Shown: positions 8,040 through 16,886, counted from the stretch's first letter. The stretch: DNA of 64,000 nt from Microbispora sp. H11081 (GCF_012999535.1 NZ_JABBWV010000004.1:62001-126000); one strand, 5' to 3'. A program made the numbers and translations. Notes: a model not told the origin generated them from the sequence alone.

Positions 8040-8773
8040 GGCCCGACCCCCCTGTGCTCGATCTGAGCAACGTCACCAAGGTGTACGGCGAGGGCGAGAC
8101 CGCGGTGCGTGCGCTGCGCGGCGTGTCGCTCCGGGTGGAGCGCGGCGACTACGTGGCGATCATGGGCGCCTCCGGCTCCGGCAAGTCCACGCTGATGAAC
8201 ATCGTCGGCTGCCTCGACGTCCCCACCGGCGGCACCTACCACCTCGACGGCACCGACGTCGGCGGGCTCGACGAGCGGCGGCTGGCGATCGTACGCAACC
8301 GCAAGATCGGCTTCGTGTTCCAGTCCTTCAACCTCATCCCCCGGATGAGCGCGCTCGCCAACGTGGAGCTCCCTCTGGCGTACGGCGGGGTCAGGGCCGC
8401 GGAGCGGCGGCGCAGGGCCCTGGCCGCGCTCGACCGGGTCGGGCTCGCCGAGCGCGTCCACCACCAGCCCAACGAGCTGTCCGGCGGCCAGCAGCAGCGG
8501 GTGGCGGTGGCCCGCGCGCTCGTGACCGCGCCGACCCTGCTGCTGGCCGACGAGCCCACGGGCGCTCTCGACAGCAAGTCCAGCGAGGACGTCATGAACA
8601 TCTTCGACCGTCTCAGCGCGAGCGGCCGGACCCTGGTCGTCATCACGCACGAGGAGGAGGTCGCCGCGCACGCCAAACGGATCGTCCGCCTCGTGGACGG
8701 CCGGATCGTGGAGGACGTGCGCGTCGCCCCGGCCGGCGGCCCGCCTCCCCGGCTCGCCGAGGTGGCCTCGTGA
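8036..8773 (+). CDS. ABC transporter ATPase, MacB/LolD type
   Basis: This 245-residue ATPase has a Walker A motif GASGSGKST, the Q loop in FVFQSFNLIPRM, the signature LSGGQQQR, Walker B LLLADEPTGALDS, and the switch His in VITHEE. The sequence GALDSKSSEDVMNIFDRL is typical of the MacB/LolD/FtsE-like branch that works with four-helix FtsX-type permeases by a mechanotransmission cycle rather than by classical substrate translocation. The start ATG overlaps the adaptor stop. The gene's own stop overlaps the permease GTG. All motifs are intact. Confidence 0.95.
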   Translation: MRPDPPVLDLSNVTKVYGEGETAVRALRGVSLRVERGDYVAIMGASGSGKSTLMNIVGCLDVPTGGTYHLDGTDVGGLDERRLAIVRNRKIGFVFQSFNLIPRMSALANVELPLAYGGVRAAERRRRALAALDRVGLAERVHHQPNELSGGQQQRVAVARALVTAPTLLLADEPTGALDSKSSEDVMNIFDRLSASGRTLVVITHEEEVAAHAKRIVRLVDGRIVEDVRVAPAGGPPPRLAEVAS

Positions 8774-10059
8774 ACGGCGTGGAGGTCCTGCGATTCGCGC
8801 TGCGCGGCCTGGCCGCCAACAAGATGCGCAGCGCGCTCACCATGCTCGGCATCCTGATCGGCGTCGCCGCGGTGATCCTGCTGGTCGCGATCGGCGAGGG
8901 GTCGTCGCAGCAGATCCAGCAGAACATCCAGCGGCTGGGGGCCAACTCGCTGACCATTACGCCCTCGACCTCGGGCGGCGGTGGCGGCCCCGGCGGCTTC
9001 GCCCGCGCGGCGGGCGGGGGCGGCGGGCGGGACGGCGGACAGGCCGGGCGGCAGAACACCGGACCGCGCGTCCAGGCCAGGGACCTCACCGTCGACGACG
9101 CGCGGGCGCTGGCCGACCCGGCGAACGCCCCCTCGGTCAAGAGCGTCTCGCCCGTCGTCACGGCACAGGCCCAGAGCGCCGCGTACGAAGGGGCGAGCCA
9201 CTCGATCAGCCAGCTCGTCGGCACCTACCCGAGCTATTTCGAGGCGTCCAACAAGCCGGTCGCCAAGGGCTCCTACTTCTACAACGACGACGTGCTGGCC
9301 GCGCGCAAGGTCGTGGTCATCGGGCAGACCGTGGCGGAGAACCTGTTCGGCGCGGTCGACCCCCTCGGCAAGCAGATCACGGTGTCCGGTGTGCCGTTCA
9401 CCGTCGTGGGGGTGCTGAAGGAGACCGGCTCGTCCGGGTTCCAGGACGCCGACGACGTGGCGATCGCCCCGCTGCCCGCCGTGCAGCAGAGCCTGACGGG
9501 GTTCGGGCCGCTGGGGCAGATCCTCGTGCAGGCCAAGAGCGCCGAGGCGGTCGACGCCGCGCAGGCCGAGGTCACCGAGGTGCTCGACCAGCGGCACGGC
9601 ATCACCGGCTCGGCGAGCGCCGACTACCGCATCCTCAACCAGGCGACCCTGCAGGAGACGGTCAGCGCGGCGACCGGGACGTTCACGGTACTGCTCGGCG
9701 CGGTGGCCGCGATCAGCCTGCTCGTCGGCGGCATCGGCATCACCAACATCATGCTCGTCACGGTCACCGAGCGGACCAGGGAGATCGGCATCCGTAAGGC
9801 GATCGGCGCGCCCAAGGGCGCGATCCTCGGCCAGTTCCTCGCCGAGGCGACGATGCTGAGCCTCGTCGGGGGCCTGCTGGGCGTGCTGATCGCCGTGGCC
9901 GGCGCCCAGTTCACGATCGCGGGCGTGCGACCGGTGATCGTCCCGACGTCGATCGCGCTGGCGCTCGGGGTCTCGGTCGTGATCGGCCTGTTCTTCGGCA
10001 GCTATCCCGCCAACCGCGCCGCAGGGCTGCGGCCGATCGAAGCCCTCCGCTTCGAGTGA
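8770..10059 (+). CDS. ABC permease, MacB/FtsX family
   Basis: A 429-residue permease starting at GTG that overlaps the ATPase stop. It opens with the MacB-type amphipathic segment (EVLRFALRGLAANKMRSALTMLGILIGVAAVILL, helix 1 at about 20-42). A large extracytoplasmic MacB_PCD domain of about 240 residues follows, containing a Gly-rich stretch near residues 72-95. The FtsX domain holds the last three helices (about 300-320, 350-375, 385-408), with the coupling segment ERTREIGIRKAIGA. The C-terminus ANRAAGLRPIEALRFE is the family's usual end. With the preceding two genes it forms a complete tripartite exporter of unknown cargo. Confidence 0.95.
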   Translation: MNGVEVLRFALRGLAANKMRSALTMLGILIGVAAVILLVAIGEGSSQQIQQNIQRLGANSLTITPSTSGGGGGPGGFARAAGGGGGRDGGQAGRQNTGPRVQARDLTVDDARALADPANAPSVKSVSPVVTAQAQSAAYEGASHSISQLVGTYPSYFEASNKPVAKGSYFYNDDVLAARKVVVIGQTVAENLFGAVDPLGKQITVSGVPFTVVGVLKETGSSGFQDADDVAIAPLPAVQQSLTGFGPLGQILVQAKSAEAVDAAQAEVTEVLDQRHGITGSASADYRILNQATLQETVSAATGTFTVLLGAVAAISLLVGGIGITNIMLVTVTERTREIGIRKAIGAPKGAILGQFLAEATMLSLVGGLLGVLIAVAGAQFTIAGVRPVIVPTSIALALGVSVVIGLFFGSYPANRAAGLRPIEALRFE

Positions 10060-10087
10060 CGGCCGGGCCCATCGAAGGGAGACGAAC

Positions 10088-10675
10088 ATGAGCACCCGCG
10101 ACTCCGAGGAGCTTCTGGAGACCTCGCCGTTCGACGACGACCTCCAGGAGGTGCTGACGGCGAGTCCCACGCGGGCGGGCGGGTCGAAGCTGACGCTCGC
10201 CCTGGCCGGGGGCGTCCTGCTCGTGGCCGGGCTGCTCCTCGGCATCCAGGTGCAGAAGCTTGTGGGCGGCTCCGCGCCGGGCCAGGGTCCGTCCCGCCCG
10301 GGCGGTCCTGGGGCGTACGCCGGTGCCGGTCAGGCCCCCGCGGGCGGCGGACTCGGCGGCGGGTACGCGCGGGACGGGGGCGTGGGCGGCGGCTTCGCCG
10401 GACGTGCGGGAGCGGGGGCGGGGGCCGGTGGAATGACCTTCGGGACGGTGAAGCTCGTCGACGGCGACAAGATCTACATCCAGACCGCGAACGGCGGCGT
10501 GGTCACGGTGACCACCTCGGGCGAGACCAAGGTCCAGGTCAGCCAGGAGGGGAAGGTCTCCGATCTCAAGCCGGGCAGCTTCGTCACCGTCGCGGGCACC
10601 GCCGACGACCAGGGCCAGGTGGCGGCGACGTCGGTCACGCAGGGCTCGCCCGTGGGCCGGAGGGCGGGATCGTGA
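10088..10675 (+). CDS. membrane-anchored DUF5666-like protein
   Basis: A 195-residue protein with a cytoplasmic N-terminus (about 1-36), one transmembrane helix (LTLALAGGVLLVAGLLLGIQV, about 37-57) and a Gly/Ala/Pro-rich linker (about 62-115). The C-terminal beta domain reads FGTVKLVDGDKIYIQT...VTVTTSGETKVQV...LKPGSFVTVAGTADDQGQVAATSV, the pattern of DUF5666 (small OB-like repeats). GGGAG precedes the ATG. Its stop overlaps the GTG of the second response regulator, so it belongs to the exporter-plus-regulator operon and may be an extracytoplasmic accessory or sensor. Confidence 0.75.
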   Translation: MSTRDSEELLETSPFDDDLQEVLTASPTRAGGSKLTLALAGGVLLVAGLLLGIQVQKLVGGSAPGQGPSRPGGPGAYAGAGQAPAGGGLGGGYARDGGVGGGFAGRAGAGAGAGGMTFGTVKLVDGDKIYIQTANGGVVTVTTSGETKVQVSQEGKVSDLKPGSFVTVAGTADDQGQVAATSVTQGSPVGRRAGS

Positions 10676-11358
10676 CGGAGGGCCGTCTGCTGGTCGTCGA
10701 CGACGAGCCCGACATCAGGGAACTGCTGTCGGCGAGCCTGCGGTACGCCGGGTTCGAGGTGATCACCGCGGGCACCGGCAGAGAGGCGGTCCAGATCGCC
10801 GCCAAGGTGCGCCCCGACCTGATCGTGCTCGACGTCATGCTGCCGGACCTGGACGGCTTCGCCGTCTCCGACCGGCTCCAGGCGTCGGGGCGGCGGGTCC
10901 CTGTGCTGTTCCTCACCGCCAGGGACGCGACCGAGGACAAGATCGCGGGGCTGGGCCACGGTGACGACTACGTCACCAAGCCGTTCAGCCTGGAGGAGGT
11001 GCTCGCGCGCATCAGGGCGGTGCTGCGCCGCACGCGCGCGGGCGACGCGGCCCCCGCCCGGCTGCGCGTCGCCGACCTGGAGCTCGACGAGGACTCCCAC
11101 CAGGTCTGGCGCGGCGGAACCTCCGTACGGCTGTCGCCCACCGAGTTCAAGCTGCTGCACTACTTCATGGCCAACCAGGGCCGGGTGCTGTCGAAGGCCC
11201 AGATCCTCGACCATGTCTGGCGCTACGACTTCGGCGGCGACCACAACGTGGTCGAGTCGTACGTCTCCTATCTCCGGCGCAAGGTCGACGCCGTAGAGCC
11301 CAAGCTGATCCACACGCTCCGCGGCGTGGGCTATGTCCTCCGTGCGCCACGCGGCTGA
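10672..11358 (+). CDS. second OmpR/PhoB-family response regulator
   Basis: A 228-residue paralogue of the regulator at 1913. The acidic pocket is DDE (10-12), the phospho-acceptor is Asp54 in LIVLDVMLPDLDG, the switch Lys lies in DDYVTKPFSLEEVLARIR, and the winged helix includes LSPTEFKLLHYFM and LRGVGYVLR. Between beta-4 and beta-5 it reads AGLGHGDDYV where the paralogue has RGLTLGGDDYV, one residue shorter in a loop that is normally constant. GTGA overlap links it to the DUF5666-like gene, and its 3' end overlaps the kinase gene. Location inside the exporter operon makes autoregulated control of export likely. Confidence 0.93.
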   Translation: MTEGRLLVVDDEPDIRELLSASLRYAGFEVITAGTGREAVQIAAKVRPDLIVLDVMLPDLDGFAVSDRLQASGRRVPVLFLTARDATEDKIAGLGHGDDYVTKPFSLEEVLARIRAVLRRTRAGDAAPARLRVADLELDEDSHQVWRGGTSVRLSPTEFKLLHYFMANQGRVLSKAQILDHVWRYDFGGDHNVVESYVSYLRRKVDAVEPKLIHTLRGVGYVLRAPRG

Positions 11359-12850
11359 CCAGCCGAGTCCGGGGAAGCGGGCCCACGGGCGCCTGCCGCG
11401 CCTGCCGGGCGTCGGCGAGCTCCGGCGGCGTGCCGCCCGGACCCCGCTCTGGCTGCGGCTCGTCGCGGGGACGCTGCTGCTCGTGGCGCTCGCGATCGCG
11501 CTGACCGGGGGGTTCGCCGTCCAGCTCCTGCGCGGCTACCTGGTTGATCGGGTCGACTCGCAGCTCACGGCCGTCGGCCGGCGCCCGGTGGAGCCGCCGT
11601 CTCCCGTCCAGGGCGCCGGCGCCGCCATCCGGCCGCCGAGACAGTTCGGGTCGTTCTACATCGTGGTGCTCGACCGGTACGGCGCGGTGGTCCGCACCGT
11701 CCAGGAGCCGCCGAACCCCGACCCGCCGCCCACGCTGCCCAGGCCCAGGCAGGACCGGAGGCAGTGGCTGTTCACGGTCGAGGGCCCTTCGGGCGCGCTG
11801 TGGCGGGCGATCGCCGTACGCGAGGACGACGGAGCCCGCTTCCGCGTCGCGGCCGTCAGCCTGGCCGACATCGACGGCACGGTCTCCCGGCTGGTGGTGA
11901 TCGTCCTGGGGGTCGGCCTCGCGGTGCTCGCCGCCCTCGGCGTCGCCTGCCACTGGCTCGTACGGCGCAGCCTGCGCCCGCTGGGGGAGATCGAGAGGAC
12001 GGCGGAGGCGATCGCGGCCGGCGACCTGTCGCGGCGCGTCCCGCTGCGACATCGGCGCACGGAGATGGGCCGTCTCGGCCGGTCTGTGAACGGCATGCTC
12101 ACCCAGATCGAGACGGCGTTCCGGGAGCGGGAGGCGTCGCAGGAGAGGATGCGCCGGTTCATGGCCGACGCGTCCCATGAGCTGCGCACGCCGCTCACCT
12201 CGATCCGCGGCTACGCGGAGCTGTACCGGCAGCAGGGCTCGCAGGACCCGGGCCTGCTGCTGCGCCGCATCGAGGACCAGGCCGTGCGCATGGGCCTGCT
12301 CGTGGACGACCTGCTGCTGCTCGCCCGGCTCGACCAGCAGCGCCCCCTCGAACGCCGCCCGGTGGACGTGCTCAGCCTCGCGGCGGGGGCGGTGCTCGAC
12401 GCGCAGACGCTCGCGCCGGATCGCGAGATCGACCTGCTGCGGCTGGACGACTCCGACGAGCCGGTGCGGGTGCTCGGCGACGAGGCGCGGCTGCGCCAGG
12501 TCGTCGGCAACCTTGTCGGCAACGTCCTGCGGCACACCCCGCCGGGCACCGCCTTCCGCGTGGGCGTGGGCATGGTTCCCGGGGGGCAGGCGGTGATCGA
12601 GGTGGCCGACGACGGCCCGGGGCTGGCCCCCGGCGACGCGGGGCGCGTCTTCGAGAGGTTCTACCGCGCGGATCCCGCGCGCAGCCGGTCGGACTCGGGC
12701 GGCACGGGACTCGGGCTGTCCATCGCCGCCGCCCTCGTCCAGGCCCACGGCGGCACCATCACGGCCGACAGCGAGCCAGGCCGCGGCGCGGTGTTCCGCG
12801 TCCGTCTTCCCGCGTGCCCTCCTGAAGAGAGCCTCCTGGAGAAAGGTTAG
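11333..12850 (+). CDS. second sensor histidine kinase
   Basis: A 505-residue kinase overlapping its regulator by 26 bp. The N-terminus is long and basic (about 1-40). Helix 1 is at about 42-66 and a Pro-rich extracytoplasmic loop follows (PPNPDPPPTLPRPRQD). Helix 2 is at about 183-207, followed by HAMP. HisKA has phospho-acceptor His282 in DASHELRTPLTSIRGYAELYR, and HATPase has the N box VVGNLVGNVLRHTPPG plus DDGPGL and GGTGLGLSIA. A GTG nine bases downstream could be the real start. Compared with the first kinase it lacks the repeated RESEAK coiled-coil stretch after HAMP. The stop is followed by the lipoprotein gene after 11 bp. Confidence 0.92.
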   Translation: MSSVRHAADQPSPGKRAHGRLPRLPGVGELRRRAARTPLWLRLVAGTLLLVALAIALTGGFAVQLLRGYLVDRVDSQLTAVGRRPVEPPSPVQGAGAAIRPPRQFGSFYIVVLDRYGAVVRTVQEPPNPDPPPTLPRPRQDRRQWLFTVEGPSGALWRAIAVREDDGARFRVAAVSLADIDGTVSRLVVIVLGVGLAVLAALGVACHWLVRRSLRPLGEIERTAEAIAAGDLSRRVPLRHRRTEMGRLGRSVNGMLTQIETAFREREASQERMRRFMADASHELRTPLTSIRGYAELYRQQGSQDPGLLLRRIEDQAVRMGLLVDDLLLLARLDQQRPLERRPVDVLSLAAGAVLDAQTLAPDREIDLLRLDDSDEPVRVLGDEARLRQVVGNLVGNVLRHTPPGTAFRVGVGMVPGGQAVIEVADDGPGLAPGDAGRVFERFYRADPARSRSDSGGTGLGLSIAAALVQAHGGTITADSEPGRGAVFRVRLPACPPEESLLEKG

Positions 12851-12861
12851 GGTGATCCCCC

Positions 12862-13398
12862 TTGCGACACCTGTCCATCGCGGTCGCCGCGGCGGCGCTG
12901 GCGGTCACGGTGACCGGCTGCGGCGGCGCCGACGACACCGCCGCCACGACCACCACGACCACCACGCGGGCCGCGGGCGGCGATTCGAGCGCCGACCCCC
13001 GTGCGGCGTTCACCGAGTGCCTGCGCAAGAACGGCGTCACGCCGCCCACCGGGCGTCCTTCCCAGGGGCCGAACGAACGGCCCAGCGGCAGGCCCAGCGC
13101 CTGGCCGAGCGGGCGGCCCAGCGGCGGCTTCGGCGGGTTCCGGTCGATGGACCCCGCCATGAGCAAGGCGTTCGAGGCGTGCCGCTCCCTGATGCCGCAA
13201 GGCGGCGGGGGCGGGTTCGGCGGCCGGCGCGGCGTCGATCCGCAGGACCTGCAGGCGTTCCGCACCTGCATGAAGGACAACGGCGCCGAGCTGCCCGCCG
13301 GCGGCCGCGTGCGCGGGCCGGCCACGCAGGACCCCAAGGTCGCCAAGGCGTACGACAAGTGCAAGGTCCTGCTGCCGGCGCCCACGCCCACTGCCTGA
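12862..13398 (+). CDS. secreted lipoprotein with repeated single-Cys motifs
   Basis: A 178-residue lipoprotein beginning at TTG, the only in-frame start before the signal peptide (a stop lies 9 bp upstream). The signal ends in the lipobox VTGC (Cys20), followed by a Thr run. Two homologous modules follow: AFTECLRKNGV ... AFEACRSLMP, then AFRTCMKDNGAELP ... AYDKCKVLLP. Each pairs a Cys in a C-x(2-3)-NG helix with a second Cys about 50-60 residues later. Such Cys-NG lipoproteins recur near actinobacterial MacAB/two-component loci. Gly/Pro-rich linkers separate the parts. It probably rides on the transcript of the kinase operon. Function is unknown; redox sensing or binding at the cell surface is possible. 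Confidence 0.75.
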   Translation: MRHLSIAVAAAALAVTVTGCGGADDTAATTTTTTTRAAGGDSSADPRAAFTECLRKNGVTPPTGRPSQGPNERPSGRPSAWPSGRPSGGFGGFRSMDPAMSKAFEACRSLMPQGGGGGFGGRRGVDPQDLQAFRTCMKDNGAELPAGGRVRGPATQDPKVAKAYDKCKVLLPAPTPTA

Positions 13399-13446
13399 CC
13401 GCCGGGGCGGCTGATTCGGCGGCCTTCCTCAGGGAAGGTCGGAAGT

Positions 13447-15174
13447 ATGGCGGGGAACGACAGGCTGCGGGCCGCCCTGGAGAGCCTGCGGCGTCACCTC
13501 GAACAGGACCTGTTCCCTCTGGAGATCGGGGACGCCGCCGCCGACCGGCGCGTCCTCGCTGAGCTGCGCGGGCAGCTCGACGACTACGTGCTGCCCCGCC
13601 TGTCGGCCATCGACGCGCCGCTGCTCGCGGTGGTCGGCGGCTCCACCGGGGCGGGCAAGTCCACCCTGGTCAACTCGCTGGCCGGGGCGACCGTGACCGA
13701 GCCGGGGGTGCTGCGGCCCACCACGCTGGCCCCGACTCTGGTGTGCAACCCCGCCGACGCCACCTGGTTCACCTCCACCACGGTCCTGCCGGGGCTGGCC
13801 AGGGTGACCGGTGGGACGGCAGGCGGGGGACGCGGCGAGCCGGGCACCCTGCGGATCGCCCCCGTGGACGGCCTGCCTCCCGGGCTCGCGCTGCTCGACG
13901 CCCCCGACATCGACTCGGTCGTCGCTGCCAACCGGGAGCTGGCCGCGCAACTGCTCGCCGCGGCCGACCTGTGGTTGTTCGTCACGACGGCCGCGCGGTA
14001 CGCCGACGAGGTGCCGTGGAGCTTCCTGCGCCTGGCCAGGGAGCGGAGCACGGCGCTCGCGGTGATCCTCCAGCGGGTCCCCCCGGAGGCGTGGGAACCG
14101 GTGGCCGCCGACCTGGCCCGGCTGCTGCGGGAGAACGGCCTCGGCGGCACGCCGCTGTTCACCGTCCCCGAGCTCGAGCTGCCGTCGGAGCGGGCCCGGC
14201 TGCCCGCCCACGCCGTGCAGCCGATCGCGACCTGGCTCGCCGGCCTGTCGGTGGACGCCAAGGCGCGGGCCGAGGTCGTACGGCGGACCCTCACCGGGGC
14301 TCTGGACAGCCTGGACACCCGGCTGCCCGACCTGGCCGGCCGGGTGGAGCGGCAGCGGGCGGGCATCACCGAGCTGCGCGACATCGCGACCGGGGCGTAC
14401 GACGTGGCCATGTCGGCCTTCGACGACGGGATGCGCGACGGCAGGCTGCTGCGCGGCGAGGTGCTGGCCCGCTGGCAGGACTTCGTCGGCACCGGCGACC
14501 TCATGCGCTCGCTCGAATCGCGGATCGGCTGGCTCCGCGACCGCCTCGCCGCCGCGTTCCGCGGCCGCCCGGCGCCGGACAGGGAGCTGCGCGTCGCGCT
14601 GGAGAGCGGGGTGGAGTCGCTGATCCGCGCCACCGCCGACGGGGCCGCCGAGCGTGCCGTCGAGGCGTGGCTGGCCCTGCCCGCCGGGCGCGACCTCCTG
14701 GAGAAATCAGGCGTCGCCGTCTCAGGGCGGCTCGGCCGCGCCGCACCGGATCTGCCCCGCCGCGCGGGCGAGGCCGTACGCGCCTGGCAGGGGCACGTGC
14801 TCGACCTCGTCCGCGCCGAGGGCGGTGACCGGCGCACGCTCGCCAGGGCGGCGTCGTTCGGCGTGAACAGCCTCGGCGTGCTGATCATGCTGGCGGTGTT
14901 CTCCACGACCGGCGGGATCACCGGGATCGAGCTGGGCATCGCGGGCGGCACCGGCGTGCTCAGCCAGAAGCTGCTCGAAGCCGTCTTCGGCGACCAGGCC
15001 GTACGCACGCTCACCCAGGAGGCCCGCGACGACCTGCGGCGGCGCGTCCGCGCGCTGCTCGACGAGGACCGCGCCCGGTTCACCTCGCTGCTGGACGGGC
15101 TGGGCCCCGAGCCGGAGACGGCGGCCCGGCTGCGGGAGATCGCCAAGACCGTACAGGAGAGGGGCGCCCTGTGA
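13447..15174 (+). CDS. dynamin-like GTPase, first of a pair
   Basis: A 575-residue P-loop GTPase. G1 is GGSTGAGKSTLVNSL (about 64-78), G2 is RPTT, and G3 is LLDAPDIDSV (DAPD instead of DxxG, normal in this family). The switch region continues to LFVTTAARYADEVPW. The C-terminal half is helical, and a hydrophobic segment lies near residues 475-505 (LGVLIMLAVFSTTGGITG), suggesting membrane insertion. AGGGAAGG precedes the ATG. It is coupled by GTGA to the next GTPase, and I know this two-gene arrangement as common in actinobacteria (often labelled ABC transporter or YfjP-family GTPase). A membrane-remodelling or envelope role is inferred from dynamin-like proteins, not shown here. Confidence 0.82.
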   Translation: MAGNDRLRAALESLRRHLEQDLFPLEIGDAAADRRVLAELRGQLDDYVLPRLSAIDAPLLAVVGGSTGAGKSTLVNSLAGATVTEPGVLRPTTLAPTLVCNPADATWFTSTTVLPGLARVTGGTAGGGRGEPGTLRIAPVDGLPPGLALLDAPDIDSVVAANRELAAQLLAAADLWLFVTTAARYADEVPWSFLRLARERSTALAVILQRVPPEAWEPVAADLARLLRENGLGGTPLFTVPELELPSERARLPAHAVQPIATWLAGLSVDAKARAEVVRRTLTGALDSLDTRLPDLAGRVERQRAGITELRDIATGAYDVAMSAFDDGMRDGRLLRGEVLARWQDFVGTGDLMRSLESRIGWLRDRLAAAFRGRPAPDRELRVALESGVESLIRATADGAAERAVEAWLALPAGRDLLEKSGVAVSGRLGRAAPDLPRRAGEAVRAWQGHVLDLVRAEGGDRRTLARAASFGVNSLGVLIMLAVFSTTGGITGIELGIAGGTGVLSQKLLEAVFGDQAVRTLTQEARDDLRRRVRALLDEDRARFTSLLDGLGPEPETAARLREIAKTVQERGAL

Positions 15175-16886
15175 AGCTCCCGCGCAGGAGGGCGGAGGTG
15201 CCGCTGGACGACCGCCTGGAGGCGCTCGCGGAAGCCGCGGACCTGGCGGAGGGCCGGCTCGCGCGGGAGGCGGTCGACCAGGCGCGCGCCGTGGTCGCCC
15301 GCGCCGGAGCACGGCGCGGCCTGTCGGTGGACCACACCGCGGTGGCCCTCGCCGGGGCGACGGGCAGCGGCAAGTCGTCGCTGTTCAACGCGCTGTCCGG
15401 GACCGATCTGGCGGCGGTGGGGGTGACCAGGCCCACGACCGCCAAGGCGCAGGCGGCCCTGTGGGGCGCCGGCGGCGCGGGACCGCTGCTCGACTGGCTC
15501 GACGTCCCCCTGCGCCACACCGTCGAGGACGGCGCGCCCGGGCTGATCTTGCTCGACCTGCCCGACCACGACTCCATCGAACTGGCCCACCGCGGGGAGG
15601 TCGACCGCCTGGTCGGCGTGGTGGACCTGCTGGTGTGGGTGCTCGACCCGCAGAAGTACGCCGACGCGGCCGTGCACGAGCGCTATCTGCGCGGGCTGGC
15701 CCGGCACAGGGACGTCATGGTCGTCGTGCTCAACCAGGTCGACCGGCTGCCGGAAGGGTCGGTCAAGCGCTGTCTCGACGACCTGCGCGGCCTGCTGGCG
15801 GCGGACGGACTCGAAGGGGTCACGGTGCTCGGCCTGTCCGCCCGCACCGGCGAGGGCGTCCCAGAACTGCGGGGGCTGCTCGACCGCGAGGTCTCCCGCC
15901 GCCGCGCCTGGTCGTCGCGGCTCGCCGCCGACGTGGCCTCGGCCGCCGCCGGGCTCTGGGCCGCCACCCGGCCCCCGGCCACCTCGCCCCCGGCCACCTC
16001 GCCCCCGGCCGCCTCGCCCCCGGCCACCCGATCCCCGGCCGCTCAGCCCCCGGCCACCCGATCCCCGGCCGCTCAGCCCCCGGCCGTCGCCGCGTCGCCG
16101 CCCCCGCCGGGACGGGTGACCGTGCCGGAGGTCACCGTCGGCAAAGCACTGACGCGGGCGCTGGCGCAGGCGGCCGGGGCGCCCGTCGCCGTCGACGCGG
16201 TCGCGAAGGCGCACCGGCACCGCTCGGTCGCCGCGACGGGCTGGCCGGTGACGCGCTGGCTGCGCGGGCTGCGGCCCGACCCGCTGCGCCGCCTGCACCT
16301 GACCGGGGGAGCCCGCTCCTCGCTGCCCGCGGCGACCGCCGTCGAGGTCTCCGCCGTGGACACCGCCCTGCGGGACGTCGGGGCCGCCGCGTCGGAGGGG
16401 GTGCCGGAGCCGTGGGCGACGGCCGTACGGCACGCGGCGCGGGCGCGGTCAGGGGAGCTGGCCGACGCGCTGGACCGCACGGTCGCCGCGGCCACCTCGG
16501 GCGACGTGTCCAAGGCCCCCCGATGGTGGCGGGTGGCGGGGACGGCGCAGTGGCTGACCGTCGCCGCGATGGCCGCGGGCGCGATCTGGCTGCTCGTGCG
16601 GTTCGCGCTGACCTACCTCATGCTGCCCGAGCTTCCCACCCCCACGGTCGGCCGGGCGCCGTGGCCGACCGTGCTCCTGCTGGGCGGCGCGCTGGCGGGC
16701 GTGCTGATCGCGCTGCTGTGCCGGCTGTTCGCCTGGGCCGGCGGGCGGCGCAGGGCGCGCAGAGCCGCCAAGACGCTGCGCGCCGGCGTCGAACGGGTCG
16801 CTGCGGAGCTGGTCGTCGCCCCTGCCAGGGACGAGCTCGACCGCTACGCCAGGTTCGCCGACCGCGTGTCGCTCGCCGCCTCCTGA
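15171..16886 (+). CDS. YfjP-family GTPase with a Pro-rich repeat linker
   Basis: A 571-residue GTPase starting at GTG overlapping the previous stop. G1 is AGATGSGKSSLFNALSG (about 60-76), G2 is RPTT, G3 is LLDLPDHDS, and G4 is NQVDRL. After the G domain (to about 262) there is a repetitive Pro/Ala/Thr/Ser linker (about 264-308) built from PPATS and RSPAAQPPAT units. A second half follows with two transmembrane helices (about 460-485 and 500-523). The basic C-terminus is helical. Together with the upstream partner it probably forms a hetero-complex at the membrane. Both G domains keep every nucleotide-binding motif. Confidence 0.85.
   Translation: MKLPRRRAEVPLDDRLEALAEAADLAEGRLAREAVDQARAVVARAGARRGLSVDHTAVALAGATGSGKSSLFNALSGTDLAAVGVTRPTTAKAQAALWGAGGAGPLLDWLDVPLRHTVEDGAPGLILLDLPDHDSIELAHRGEVDRLVGVVDLLVWVLDPQKYADAAVHERYLRGLARHRDVMVVVLNQVDRLPEGSVKRCLDDLRGLLAADGLEGVTVLGLSARTGEGVPELRGLLDREVSRRRAWSSRLAADVASAAAGLWAATRPPATSPPATSPPAASPPATRSPAAQPPATRSPAAQPPAVAASPPPPGRVTVPEVTVGKALTRALAQAAGAPVAVDAVAKAHRHRSVAATGWPVTRWLRGLRPDPLRRLHLTGGARSSLPAATAVEVSAVDTALRDVGAAASEGVPEPWATAVRHAARARSGELADALDRTVAAATSGDVSKAPRWWRVAGTAQWLTVAAMAAGAIWLLVRFALTYLMLPELPTPTVGRAPWPTVLLLGGALAGVLIALLCRLFAWAGGRRRARRAAKTLRAGVERVAAELVVAPARDELDRYARFADRVSLAAS
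15968..16087 (+). repeat. in-frame tandem repeat inside the second GTPase gene
   Basis: Three copies of a 15-bp unit (CCCCCGGCCACCTCG or one-base variants) are followed by two copies of a 30-bp unit (ACCCGATCCCCGGCCGCTCAG plus CCCCGGCC). All are multiples of three, so the frame is kept and the protein linker varies in length. It is prone to slippage and useful as a strain marker. Confidence 0.85.

Noticed and set aside
15968..16087. Repeat array as CRISPR
   Set aside because: Units are contiguous without spacers, in frame, and code a Pro-rich linker.
13584..16433. A 949-codon minus-strand frame opposite the two GTPase genes
   Set aside because: Low-complexity antisense typical of GC-rich DNA. 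The plus strand carries well-motifed GTPases.
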